In this document: piece after piece, positions 1-12,200 of the stretch
Numbering within the stretch: the stretch's first letter is position 1
Layout: each line of letters opens with the position of its first letter
From: Acholoe squamosa
Taxonomy: Eukaryota > Annelida > Polychaeta > Phyllodocida > Polynoidae
DNA length: 64,000 nucleotides
NCBI GenBank assembly: GCA_949317995.1
Contig: OX439039.1
Location: forward strand, 19,335,282 to 19,399,281
Direction of reading: 5' to 3'
Translations under genes and position numbers: made by a program
Notes under the pieces: generated by a model
Databases searched by the model: none
What the model saw: only the letters and a program-made list of their open reading frames with translations
What the model was told of the DNA's origin: nothing

Positions 1-81
1 TCAGAATAGTGACATGGTATAATCTGAACATCATACATAGTTTTGGATCAAAGTTTGTAACCTACATTGCACCTCATGCAG

Positions 82-216
82 GGTCTGACGGTGCTACGTG
101 ATGACCTGATCACCATGGATACGCTCGTCTACGAGTGCCTGGTAGATGACGCAGTGACCTTTGAAGACCTTCAGGCCATGGAGGACATTGACAAGCTACG
201 CCTCATTATGTCAACT
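82..216 (+). CDS. NBAS: NBAS exon a1
   Basis: Acceptor CTCATGCAG precedes base 82 and donor GTGAGT starts at 217. It enters and leaves in phase 0 (45 codons). Encodes MDTLVYECLVDD and the following acidic helix, inside the Sec39-like region. Confidence 0.9.
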
Positions 217-3200
217 GTGAGTAGTCAAGAAGTCTAATTTCTATATTTACATCATATCAGAATAAGTCCAATACATCCAGACCCTCATCTGGATGCAACC
301 CTGGTGTTGTATCTGTGTATGCTATTGTAATTAATAATGATGCACACTTCAGGTCAGCATGATGTACCAACGCAGAACCAGTAGATCACCTCCTGGCAAT
401 GTGTTGCAGTAATTACAAATGACCTCAAACATCATGTTATCCTCTATAGTGTTAAACAGGGGTCTTGGTTCCAAGCACTAATGGAATAAACTAAATTTAC
501 AGCCTGTATTCAGTATAAAAGAAATATTGTATCCTGCAGAATGTGAAAAGGCAAACCTCACGCACAGGACTCCAGCAACTCTAAATTTTGTTAGATCTTG
601 CTGTCATGGTCTGTAGAAAGTAAAACTGGAATGCACCTTTTCATTCTATTAACTCGCCCTAAAATTCTCTTTTTTATAGCAATATGAACAGGTAGCAAGA
701 GGCTATCCTTTAGATGATTTAATCCTCTATTTTCTTTTGATATTAAGGGTGTTTTATGATTAAAAGAATTTTGTAATGTGGTCAGTAGTATTGTAAGTGG
801 TATATGGAAACCTTCTTAGCTGACAGGCAAGAGCTATTCACCTGATTAACACCTTATGACTCTTTCTACTGTGCAATCTATTGCCCCACATACCCTTAGA
901 CACCTTTTTCTGTGGTTTCTAGTCTGAGGGTAGTATATAAAGGCAGGAAAGTCACTACTATTTGTGTTATATGTAACCTTCTATTCAATATAAGAAAAAG
1001 AATTCTATTCTATATTTCAAGAATAGAAAAGAAGCTTGCCCTGCAGGGCTATTAATAAGGAATCTAATAGAAGCTTGAATTTGATAACCCTGTGGGGCAA
1101 AATTCTTTTCTGTCCTGTACCAGTAGCCCTGTGGGGCAAGCTTCTTTTCTATTCCTTATAAGAATCAATTTTTAATTTGATAGCCCTGCGGGGCAAAATT
1201 CTATTCTATTCCAAATTGGTTAAAACCCCTGTATCTATTGGACAATATTTGGAATGTTTTACTCATGGATACCTTTCCTGGTACAGGATAGAAAAGAATT
1301 TTGCCCCACAGGGCTATCAAATTGCTTCTATTAGATTCCTTATTAATAGCCCTGCGGGGCACTATGGTAGCTTCCATTGGACAGGTTCATGTAGAGGTAT
1401 CCATTAGTAATACAATCCCAATAGTGCCCATTGGATACCTATATGTACAGGTATCCATTAGTAGTACATTCCCAATAGTGTCTATTGGATACCTACATGT
1501 ATGGGTATCCAATGTTAATACATTGCAAGTAGTTTAAAATGAATACCCAAATGTACAGGTATCCATTTATAATACTTTCCCAATAAATTACAACAGATCC
1601 CTCTATGGATATATATCCATAAATACCTGAATGGTTTCAGTATTCACAAATAATACCTTCTCAATATCTAACAAGGTATGGATATATGAAAAGAAGCGGC
1701 ATCTCATGGAGGCCCCTTTCATTTATACCATCATCATTCCACCTTTTCCATCTACCCTGCACGGAGTCCCCTGAGTGAGGTCTGCCGATAATAATATTTG
1801 ATCCCCTTCCTTCTCAGTCTTCAGATGAGATGTACATCAAGAATGTACGCCGGTGGCTGGTACCGTTCTTACAGCGTGTGGAGAAACACTCCCCGGGCAC
1901 CTTCTCCACAAACATCAGGGAGTACCTGGTCACACTAGCCAAGGACAACCTCACTGCATGCCGTAAGGTGTTTGAGAGCTCCAAGGCTGATGTAAGTTAT
2001 TAAATGAAATGACAAAGAAGTAAGAATTTCCCACCTGACCTGGGAACAGAAAACAGACTCTTGATCAATTTGAAAGCATTTATCCCATTTCAAATACATG
2101 TACATGTACCTAGTGCCAGTGGGCCCGACTTATCCAGGAAGAGGTTTGTCAGTAAAGAAAATCTGAACTCAGTTTTCTCTTATTCTGCCTACCGCATTGC
2201 TAAACTTGCTGCTTCATCAAAATTGTGTAGGCTACTGAAGGAACCATGAAATGTGTGGATAATGCCGGTGCCTGTGCTAATGTGGTATCATTTCATAGAT
2301 TAGACCTATCAGCAACCAATGAATCAAATGGCTCTGATGTATGTTTTATCATTTCCAGCAACCAAACCCTGTGATATCTGTAGACAATGAGCTCATCTCA
2401 ATGGCATTAGAGTGTATCTATGCATGTGAAAGGTACGTGTTAAGTTGAGTAACCATCAAGTTTTGGCGCAGAAGCCGCATCTTGTATATAAGCAGCAGTG
2501 GGCATTTACCGTAATCTCCCGTGTAGAAGACGCGTTGCGCGTATAGGACGCACCCCCTTCTTGGTAGAAGCATTTTCGCGTATAAGATGCACCTCTTAGG
2601 GTTCAATTTTTTAAATTTAGTACATTTCTATAGTAAAAGTACCCCTCGTAGAAGACGCACCCCCAACTTGAAGAAATCCTATAAGATGCCCCAGCATTTT
2701 GTTTGGCCTAGAGGACGCGTCTTCTACGCGGGAGATTACGGTAGGCCATATAAGGCCACCTGAGGTTTGAAAATTTGAGGTTCTACTGTATGTACTGGAC
2801 ATTAAGGTCACAAGCTGCAATCACCATCTGCTTTGTGCAAAGAATATCATATGTATTTGTAGGAACGTGATACAGTAGTAGAAGATAGATTAGATATATT
2901 TTGTGATATTAATGTAGAGGTATACTGGTACATGTATTATTATAAGGTGTCTGGCGTGGCGGGTGAGACCAGTCGCATGACGTCATCGCGTCCAGTCTTG
3001 GTTTACCTCCTGTGGCCCTGCTTGCGAGCGTGGAAATGATGTCACGTAACCTGGCGTATGGCCATATTGTTTCTTGGTAGTCGATCAGCGTCCATTATCT
3101 GATTTGCTGCTAAAAGGCGTGGTAAACCACAGAGTCCGATTCTTAGGAAGGCGGCTCTGTTCCTTGTCGGCCCCTGACGCCGTTAAGTCAGGAAAGGAGT

Positions 3201-6200
3201 TGTATTGACTCCCGGGGTTGATTCCTTCAGTCATGGCTGAGGAATCCGTATCTGCAGCCAAGCTATCGGTGACCCGGATAGGTTGACTCCGTGTCGTGAT
3301 GCACTCCCGGACCAGGAGGCATTGTCATCTGTGACACAGGAGGAGAATGATCTGATGGAGGTGGACGAAAACACCGATCAGTCATTTGAGAACAAGCTGG
3401 CCTCTTTCTCTTTGAATAAACCAGAGAAACCGGTTTCCCCACTTCCAGATGAGGGAACCGACAATGCTTCCCAACAAAGCAGCAGTAATGTGACACTTCC
3501 AAGTGGAGAGATGCAAGGTGCTGCCGGATCCAACACTGAACAAGTAGACGGATCTAAAGATCATAAGGAAATAGAGGATACTCCTTTTCCAGCCTTTTAC
3601 GATGGAAGGTACCAGTATGTTCATCCTGAACTACAGGCACAGCTTGTAGATTGAAAAGGGGAACTAGTCCAGTTGGACCCTCGGGAACGCTGTGCTATCG
3701 AGGATGTGATGCACCCACATCAACTCGAAAGGATGCCACTGGAGTGGCTTACAAACTGGACCTGGTTCCAGCGGGGACTCATGGTCGACAGTGAGTTCCG
3801 GAACTCTGTGTACTCTGCTAACAGAGCCATAGAGTTGGGGGCCTATCCTAAGCCGGATAGGTCTCAGTGGAATGTTACACGCGATAACATTAATTGGGTG
3901 GGTTGTGTCTCGGACTCCCAAGGCCAAACCGATCGCCATCCGAGAACTGGCTTCTGAAGGAGTTCTGTAACGCCGCCACAGATTTCGAGAAGTGGGATGA
4001 TGGCTACTACATTGTAAAAGCCAAGATTACCCAAGTTAGGAACTCTTCTATCCTGACTCTGGACAGACATCCATCCATTCATTTAATTGTAAACAGACGT
4101 ATGAAGGCTGAGGATGATGCTCAACATCAGTTGAATATTATCGAGATGGACAGGAAACTGAGAGAGATACATGCTCCTACCATACCTGACCTGAAGCTGG
4201 ATAGCTGGGGCTTGGATACCTCCAAGTCTGATGCTAGTTCCGCTTCTGCCACACCTCTGGATCCGGATACCCCTAGTCCTTCGGGTAAGGGTTCTTCCAC
4301 TAAGAAACCCAATTCTGAAACTAAGGCCACGGAACTGGATAAGTCTAGTGAAGATGAAGATTGGCAGGTCTCCAAGAACAGGAGATCTGCGTCGCGTAGG
4401 TAGAAACACCTTCCCAATTCTGATAAAGCTGAACAGAAAAGTAGTACCGCTAGTACTAGTAGTCAACCAGATGACACCATGGATGTGGATTCATCTGGTG
4501 AGGAGTCTCCAGACGAGTGTTCTGTCGAGTATGATGAGGATAGCACCCCATCTACTCAGACGGAAGCTGAGTGCTGGAAGAACGCCAAGTCTGGTTTTAA
4601 GACCCGGGTACCTACATGCTTCCAGGACTGTGCATATGGCGTTAAGAAGGACAGTTCTGCCTGTCCCGAACCCGTTAATAAGAATTACGAGTCAGATGAT
4701 GAGGATTGGATGCGCCTCTCAGATGAGGATCCTAATTCGAGTAAAGCCTACAGGAAAATGTGGCTTATGCTTAATTGTGCAGAAGAGTATTATACTTATA
4801 CCCAGAGGTGAAAACTTAGATGGGCACTTGAGAAGTGGTATGGCGACAAGCAGAAGTCGTGTCCCTTTTTTTTATCTGCCAGGATGCTAGTGATGTGTTG
4901 GTCCGGGCCTGGAGTACTTCAGCCCGGTTCCAGAGGCATCTGGTAGAGGTACACTTTCACCATCATCCGGTCTACATTTGTAACCCGACTGTTGGTAAGA
5001 AGGGTAAGAAATGTACCACGAAAGTTACCTACAACCGACGAAGTGATCTGGCAAGACACCAGAAGAAAGGACATTGAAGGTCTTGAGACAGCTCGAAATA
5101 GGATAATGGAGATGGATCAGGATCTTATGAAGGAGTTTGACAATGTAGAAACGGAGACTTGGTCTAAAGTTCGTTCCGGCGACCAAGTCGTCTGTAAAGG
5201 TCAGAAGTCGAAAGACTCTAGACTAAGAGCTAAGATTGTCCTGACTCCAGGAAAGGGCAAACTGGACATGCAAGAGAGCCTATGGCAGCAATGTGAGGAA
5301 TCTGGTAGGGAAGGGAAGCATGCCAGAGAAAGAAATAGGAGAGACCAGAACCGTGGTGAATCCGGTAATGGTCAGGAAAAAACATATTCCCGGTCAGAGG
5401 AGCGTTCCAGATTCCCATTGGCACGCCACCCTCACAAACAGAACCAGAGCTCACTTGTCTTCAAGAAGCCTGGGCCTGTCGGCTACTCCAACGCAGAGCA
5501 AAGCCTGGAAAGCTTGATTAGCTGCCCCAACACCTTCCGGGTAGCCGCTTGTGTAAATAAAACCTTTGGCATACACTCGAATCACTGTGTTGTCTTTCTT
5601 TCCAATAGCGAGACTCAAACCTCCAAACTGGTAAGACAAACCATTACATTTAGTTAATGCCAATAAAAATTTTCCACCAGTCCCAGTTTCATCTAAATCA
5701 CGTGGATTTAATGTTGATCTTTTTCTGTTTCCAGTGATGACCAGCTAAGTAATGCGTTTGGCATCTTGGAATGTTTGCCACAGAGAGGTTTTGGGTAAGT
5801 CTTTTCCATTTGAGAGATATAACAAATTAATTTGACACAATTTGGCCAGAATTTATGGAGGTCATACAATTGTAATTACTGTTATATTGAAAGAGTAAAT
5901 TGCTTCCACCATAGAGTATTATCAGAGGCATATATATGTAGTGGTTTGTATTCGTATGAATATAAGGGTGGCTCTTTGGCTCACTTAAAAGCTATAGAAA
6001 CCAACACGACACAAACAGTTCAGGTTGGGCAAAGCCCTCGAAACTTCCACCTCTCGGTAGGCCTTTATTATATATGTTACAAGGAAGGCAAGTAGCGCGT
6101 CTTGACAGGACGAGCTCCAGTCACCTTCTCCCGATCATCTGGCTCCTTGGTAGGAGCTGGACGCGAGGCATGGTGCTGCCCCCTTTTGTACCAAACAGGT

Positions 6201-9200
6201 TGGCATAGAAGGAACTAGCAACACACGAACATGTCTCTCGGATGATCTGCACTAGTATATATAGATGATGATGCCGGCCCCTACATATACAAGTCCCCAT
6301 ACCTACCCGTAGTTAACTCAGTACTCTCAGGCACAAAACAAACTTGCCAATGTATCAATCTAACATACAATATACTACTATGTCCTACACCAAAACAGAG
6401 TAGTATCGGAGGCCTCTACCCGGCTCCATAACCAAGTTGACGAGTTGGAGTGCCACCTTAGTGCCGCAGAGACCCTGGAGAAGCATGGCCTCCCTCAGAC
6501 TATTGCCGACATACGCGCCTCACAGAATGAGCCAGAGGAAGCCAAGAAACTTTTCACCAAACTCACACGCCTCGCTGGCAGGAAAACACCGCCATTGACT
6601 GCGTCTGAGTGGAAAGATCTACTGGTGGCCATGTTGGATCTACGTGATAAGGTGTACCGCTGTGTGCAGCCCAACGTCTGCTACGAGGTGAGGACTGGGT
6701 GTTTTATTGGCGCCGTTTTATTAGTGTACTATATTCGATTTTAGCTTCTTAAGGCTCAAGTTCACGTCCATTGGTCATTAGAATGCACCAATTCGTGGTC
6801 CAATGTTGCATTTAGGTAGCATGCTGAGGGTTTGGGAATGTATCAATAGGGTCCACCTGACAAATGGAGCAATTTCATGTCAGCGCTACATTTAATCATT
6901 ATGACGAAATAGCGAGAAAAGGATATGGTGCATGTGGTGCACCCTGTTAGCATGTCATCTCATTGTTCAAGAAGGAATTTTCAGTTGATTAGACCTTCTA
7001 ATAAAAGCCTGGAGACATGTCTCTCATCTCTAGAGACATCCACTTGTCTTGTAAAAAAGGTTCTCGTTTAAGCCCCTTCTAGAGACAGCTCATTCCTTTT
7101 ATACAACAGTTCAAAGATATCAGGGACAACAGGGAGATGGTATTTGCAGATTTCATTTAAATTTGCAGAGTGTACAGACAAAATAAGTTATGTTATTTCT
7201 AAAAGTCTGTTTCTAGTCTTCATCTATAGTATCTGGTAGATTGTGGAATCCTTGGTGATAAAAAAAGTTTCTGTCTCTAGAGAAGAGAGACATGTCTCTG
7301 AGCTTCTAAAAGAAGGTTTTTTTCAGGTGATGATTTCTTCTTTAAGCAGATAAGATGCTAAAAGCAGGGATGTAAGTCCTTAGGTTTTATCAGGATTTCC
7401 TGATTTCTGAAATTCTGAATGTCATTTATTTTCCTTATACAAGTGGTAATGAGGGCTGTATGGGAAAAAATAGAAGGCTTTTATATCAAGTAAATATATG
7501 GCTTCCTGATTTTTGCCCATTCCTGACTTACATCCCTGTAAAAGGGTTATGTCGTCCAGATCTAATGATCTTATCATTTATAAGGGGGTGTCGGACTTCA
7601 AGAAACTCAGTTTTTTCCCTCAACTAGAGTTTGCAGGTATGTATTTACTACCCAGGGTGCTTTTGAATAGTGTAGCCAAATTATAAAAATGTTGAGTTGT
7701 TTTCAGTCATGGTTGATATTAAACATGTATTTACAGATCTTTGTGGAGAGTTTGTTGTGCTCAAGTCGTCCAGAGAACATCCGCCTGGCCGGAGAGCAGA
7801 TGGAGCGGTCCATGGCTGAGGCCAGTGAGCCGGACTATCCGCCCTCTGACCGGGAGGACACACCATTGCTACACAAAGTGGCCTACCCGCAGGCAGTGGA
7901 CCTGGTACTGTCCGCTGCACAGGAGTACTTCAACTCCTCCGCAGCACTCACCGACAACTGTATGGAACTGGCAAGGTAAGCTCAGAGTGTAATTGGACTT
8001 TTATTATTGATTATCGATTTCAGGTGTAGAGGTTCCCATGTGGAAAGGTAATATTTCTGCAGCGAGGCTTGATTTCATTATGGCGATGAAGCCAACTTTC
8101 TACAGGTTATCATGTTAGATATTTTGAAAATTTCTCAGTATCTAAAATGATAACCGTGAATCGAAAACTGTATAAGCCGCACCCAAGTATAAGCCACATC
8201 CTGAATTCAATTTCCTTACAGGCAATGCCTAAATCTGATCGTCGACCAGCCAGCTGTTGTGACTGAAGAACTGGACCTTATCGAGTCGCTGGCGCTGCTT
8301 GCAGGATTTGGTGTTTCCATGCTGCCACTACAAGGTAAGACTATCGTTACCTATAGAGGATGACTTAGCATCAATGTGTACCTTGTCAACACTGTAACAG
8401 TGCAGGGGTAGACACTAACACTGGCCCGGTGGCCAATGGCCAGTAGTTTTGAGTGTTGGCCAGTGATATTTTCAAAAACAACCTTTCTACTGGCCCGGGT
8501 GGCTGGTAGGCTTTCCCCTACCTTTCTACTACTGAAGTTATGACTTTTTTTGACAGAGAGCCTATACTAAAAATGGCACAGAGATGGCAGACCCCTCGTT
8601 TGAAAGATGAAACCCTTTAGATTCCATAAATGTTGTTCTTGCTCCTGTAACTCTGAAATCTTCACAATAAAATTGTGTTCAATCAATTATTTGATTGACA
8701 AGACATCCATATATCTATGGTTCAAATGTTAGAGTTGGGTATATGAATTTCGATTATAGTGTGCAATGCACTGCAGTTATATCAGAGTCCTACTTTATCT
8801 TATGGAAATTTGACAGTGTCATGACCCACCAAAGGTCATAATTCATGTCATTTATGGTTTGAGGGGTGCACCTTGTACATAAGTTTTTTGAATCATAGAA
8901 AAAAATCCCCACAGTACTTTTCTGTATACCACTTCTTTTTGGTATGACCCATTTGGTAATGTGGAAATTGTAACATTCTGACAGATGTTGTCTCTTGATT
9001 TTGTGACCTAAGAAAATTTAAAACTGGTATTTAATGTGGGGTTTCATTTGTAAGATTTCCACGGACAGCAAGAATGACAACTTGTTGGTGAATTGCCAGT
9101 AACATTTGCAGCCTTGTTATTGTGTTGTTTTTTTTAGATAGCACAGGTTTCCCCACTTACAAATCCTGGGCCAACAGCTTCAGCTGTGGGCCAGTAGATT

Positions 9201-12200
9201 TCTGAGGTTGTTGGCCCGGGTGGCCAGTGGCTGAAAAAGTTAGTGTCTACCCCTGCTGTATCCCTACATCATGCAAATCGTGAAATAAGTGTATCAGACA
9301 TATGGGATCGACTTAATGCATGAATATAGGACTTATGAGTTACAATGTACTCTTCAGGGCCGTTTCAATCCAACTCGGAGATCAAAGGGTTTTGTTTCAT
9401 TCAAGCTGTAACCAACTTAGAACTCGGTGCTGTTATAATATGTCAAAATATTATCTATATGATATTTCTAAGGACTTTGGTTACCTAGAATGATTAGTCC
9501 TGTTAATATTGACCAATCAGAAGCCAGCACCATCTGTATGCTGCAGAGAGTTGTTTGTCCTTGACCTCACACTGAATACACTGTCATGGCTGACCAGTCT
9601 AGATCCCAGACCTGTGTTGTAGTTTCTATCTAAATACCTGACTCCCAAGTGGTGCTACAGGCTATAGTGTCTTGGTAGCTTTAAAACTGTTGTAGGTCTC
9701 TATGCGTGCGAGCTCACAAGGGATTCCCAACCCTTTTGTATCCCCCATGCCGCTGTAGAGCCACCTGACCTGACATATAAGTTTGCAAGGCTGTCCATAT
9801 TCAACATCCTATACCATAGATGTCTGATTCATGTTGTGTATCAGAATACTAAAGGAATGTTCTTAATTCTTTCAGTTCGCATGACATCAGAGCGGCTAGA
9901 TCTCATCCAGAAAGCCATTGATGCCAAACCCTTCACCTACAAAAATTCACAGCGGGTATGTATCGTTTGGTAGTGTCCAATGTAGTTTTCCCGCCATGAA
10001 TATGACCAATATCTGTCGGAATGGCGTTAAACAACAATTGCTCATTCACTCCCATCGCTTGACACATTTACATGGAAAGAAGAGTCTATATTACAGTGTA
10101 CCGGCTTCAGTTTTAGTTACTCCTGGCTTCCTATTTCAATGTTTGTATCATTCTACAAACGTGGGGATCAAATATTGTGAAATAACTCTCGTCATATGTT
10201 CTCGTTATTTGCCATTTTCAGCTTGTATTCAGCCCTTTAAGAATGGCCTGATACCTCAAGGCTTAAGTTTTATAGTTGGTCGTTTGCAAGTTATTCATTT
10301 TTGTAATGGCACATCGTTGAGTCCTGCATTAATTGCATTCTGCCGAATGAATGATTTTCCAACATCATGACAACAGAGGAACTTTAAGCCTTGAGGCATC
10401 ATACCATTCGCGAAGGATTTCTGTATACACATGGGGAGAAAGTGTCAGTGTTGAAGCTATAGGTTGTATTAATGTGCTGTTGTTGTTCACATTAGGAGGA
10501 GACGAACGCTAACTCAGTATGTACCTGTTGTGTGGGTTTGATCTTACTGTGGTGTGCATCTGTGGCATGACCACCCTACTATAATAGTGTATACCAAACC
10601 CATGTTTCAATAGCTCTCTATCATTGTAAGTACTAGGTACTAGGTTAAGACCTATCTACACAGGAACCTATTGTATTTAAGGTATAATGCGTTATGCCAT
10701 AATCGCATAAACGTAGATGGAGTTCTCAATATCTCAGATCTGCAAAACATGAGTAGGGGTTCTCTGGTGAATAACTCGCCAACTCTGGTGCATCATGCCG
10801 ACCCTTCATGGTTGTATCAAAGACCAGGGTTGGCAAGATGCATGAATGCAGCAGTGGCAAGTCACTCACTAGGACCGCATTTTCGCATTTGTCCCCATAT
10901 TTGAAGCTTCAAATTGAGTAGATTCAACTTACAATGATGAGATAATTGAAACATGGTTCTCTGTCCTCTCCCTACTACCCCCCTTTGTATAAGTGGTCAT
11001 CTACTCGGGCCCTCTGTGCCTCTACTCACTATGGCAGGCCAGTGTAGTTTCCTCTGAATTTTCCCTACGGGTCACTTCTTGTAAGGATAAAACTACAAGG
11101 TGACACAACGAGCCGATGTGTCACCTTTTTCGTGACATCTTTCCCATTTTCAAAGAACGCTGGTGCTTGGGGATTTAAGAAAAAAACAAACGGCAGAGTC
11201 TTTGAGTGGGGAGAATGGCGTGTTTGATCGTCAATATTATAGGTCTCCTCTCCCCAAACCCTATTACTCATGATACCGAGATAAACATATTAACCATTTA
11301 AGGACATGGTAGTGCTTTAATATACTATGCCCGTTAGGTGTTATGATGCATGGATGCATCAGTGACTTATTGATATTGCATTCATGTATCATGCCGACAG
11401 ATTGTTGCCATGTTATACCAGTACAATGCTGACGAGATACCAGTATTGTATTGGTGTATCATGGCAAATGAGCGATGGGCCTCGAGGCCCCTTATATCGT
11501 TCTTAAGGGGCTACTGCTTTTTAAAGGTCAGGGGATTTAGTAAGTTAATTGGATAGCTAGGACTCAATACACTGCTTACTGGATCATTTCTAGTTATTTA
11601 CATAGTTTACGATACTGGGAGGTTATTTCATAATAGCTCAGAACTATACATTTCCTTCTTATCCTCATAGTGTGGACGAAACTTTTGGCATGTTGCTACA
11701 CTCACTGTGGTGATCTCTGTCCTCTTGATACACATAAAGTAATGACGTCTCTGACTTGTCGCACATAAAGGAATGACGTCACTGACTTGTCGCACATAAA
11801 GGAATGACGTCACTGACTTGTTACACATGAGGGAATGACATCGCTGACATGTTGTATATATAAAGTAATAAAGTCACATTTACATGAGATATAGTTATCG
11901 CTATGAATATGACCTTAGCTGTCGGAATGGCGTTAAACATCTATTACTTACTCACTCACTCATTTACATGAGGTAATGATGTCTTACAGTAACAACACTA
12001 ACTATGGTTGTGACGTCACAGACTTGTAACATATAGACTGTCTTGATGCACATGGAATGTCGAAATCACCGACTCTGCAATCAAAAAAATATGTAAATCC
12101 ACAATGACAATTACTGTCTACTCACTAAGTGATGATAACACTTACTTGCTACACAATACACATCAAACGGAGCCCACAAGACTTATGACACGAATGACTT

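Larger units (their letters stand above)
217..1817. other. NBAS intron: mostly unique A/T-rich DNA plus foldback and tandem repeat
   Basis: Bases 217-1020 show nothing I can name. From 1037 to about 1640 the intron is taken up by an inverted-repeat foldback and a 54-bp tandem array, listed separately. Confidence 0.7.

Noticed and set aside
2942-5660. LTR retrotransposon interpretation of the intron-3 ORF
   Set aside because: I looked for a repeated terminal sequence at 2945-3230 and 5400-5660 and found none, and no reverse transcriptase or protease motifs are visible; kept only as an unclassified relic.
9918-10370. 150-codon plus ORF overlapping the end of an NBAS exon
   Set aside because: Runs through a clear splice donor (GTATGT) into intron and the SINE-like tail; not collinear with NBAS.
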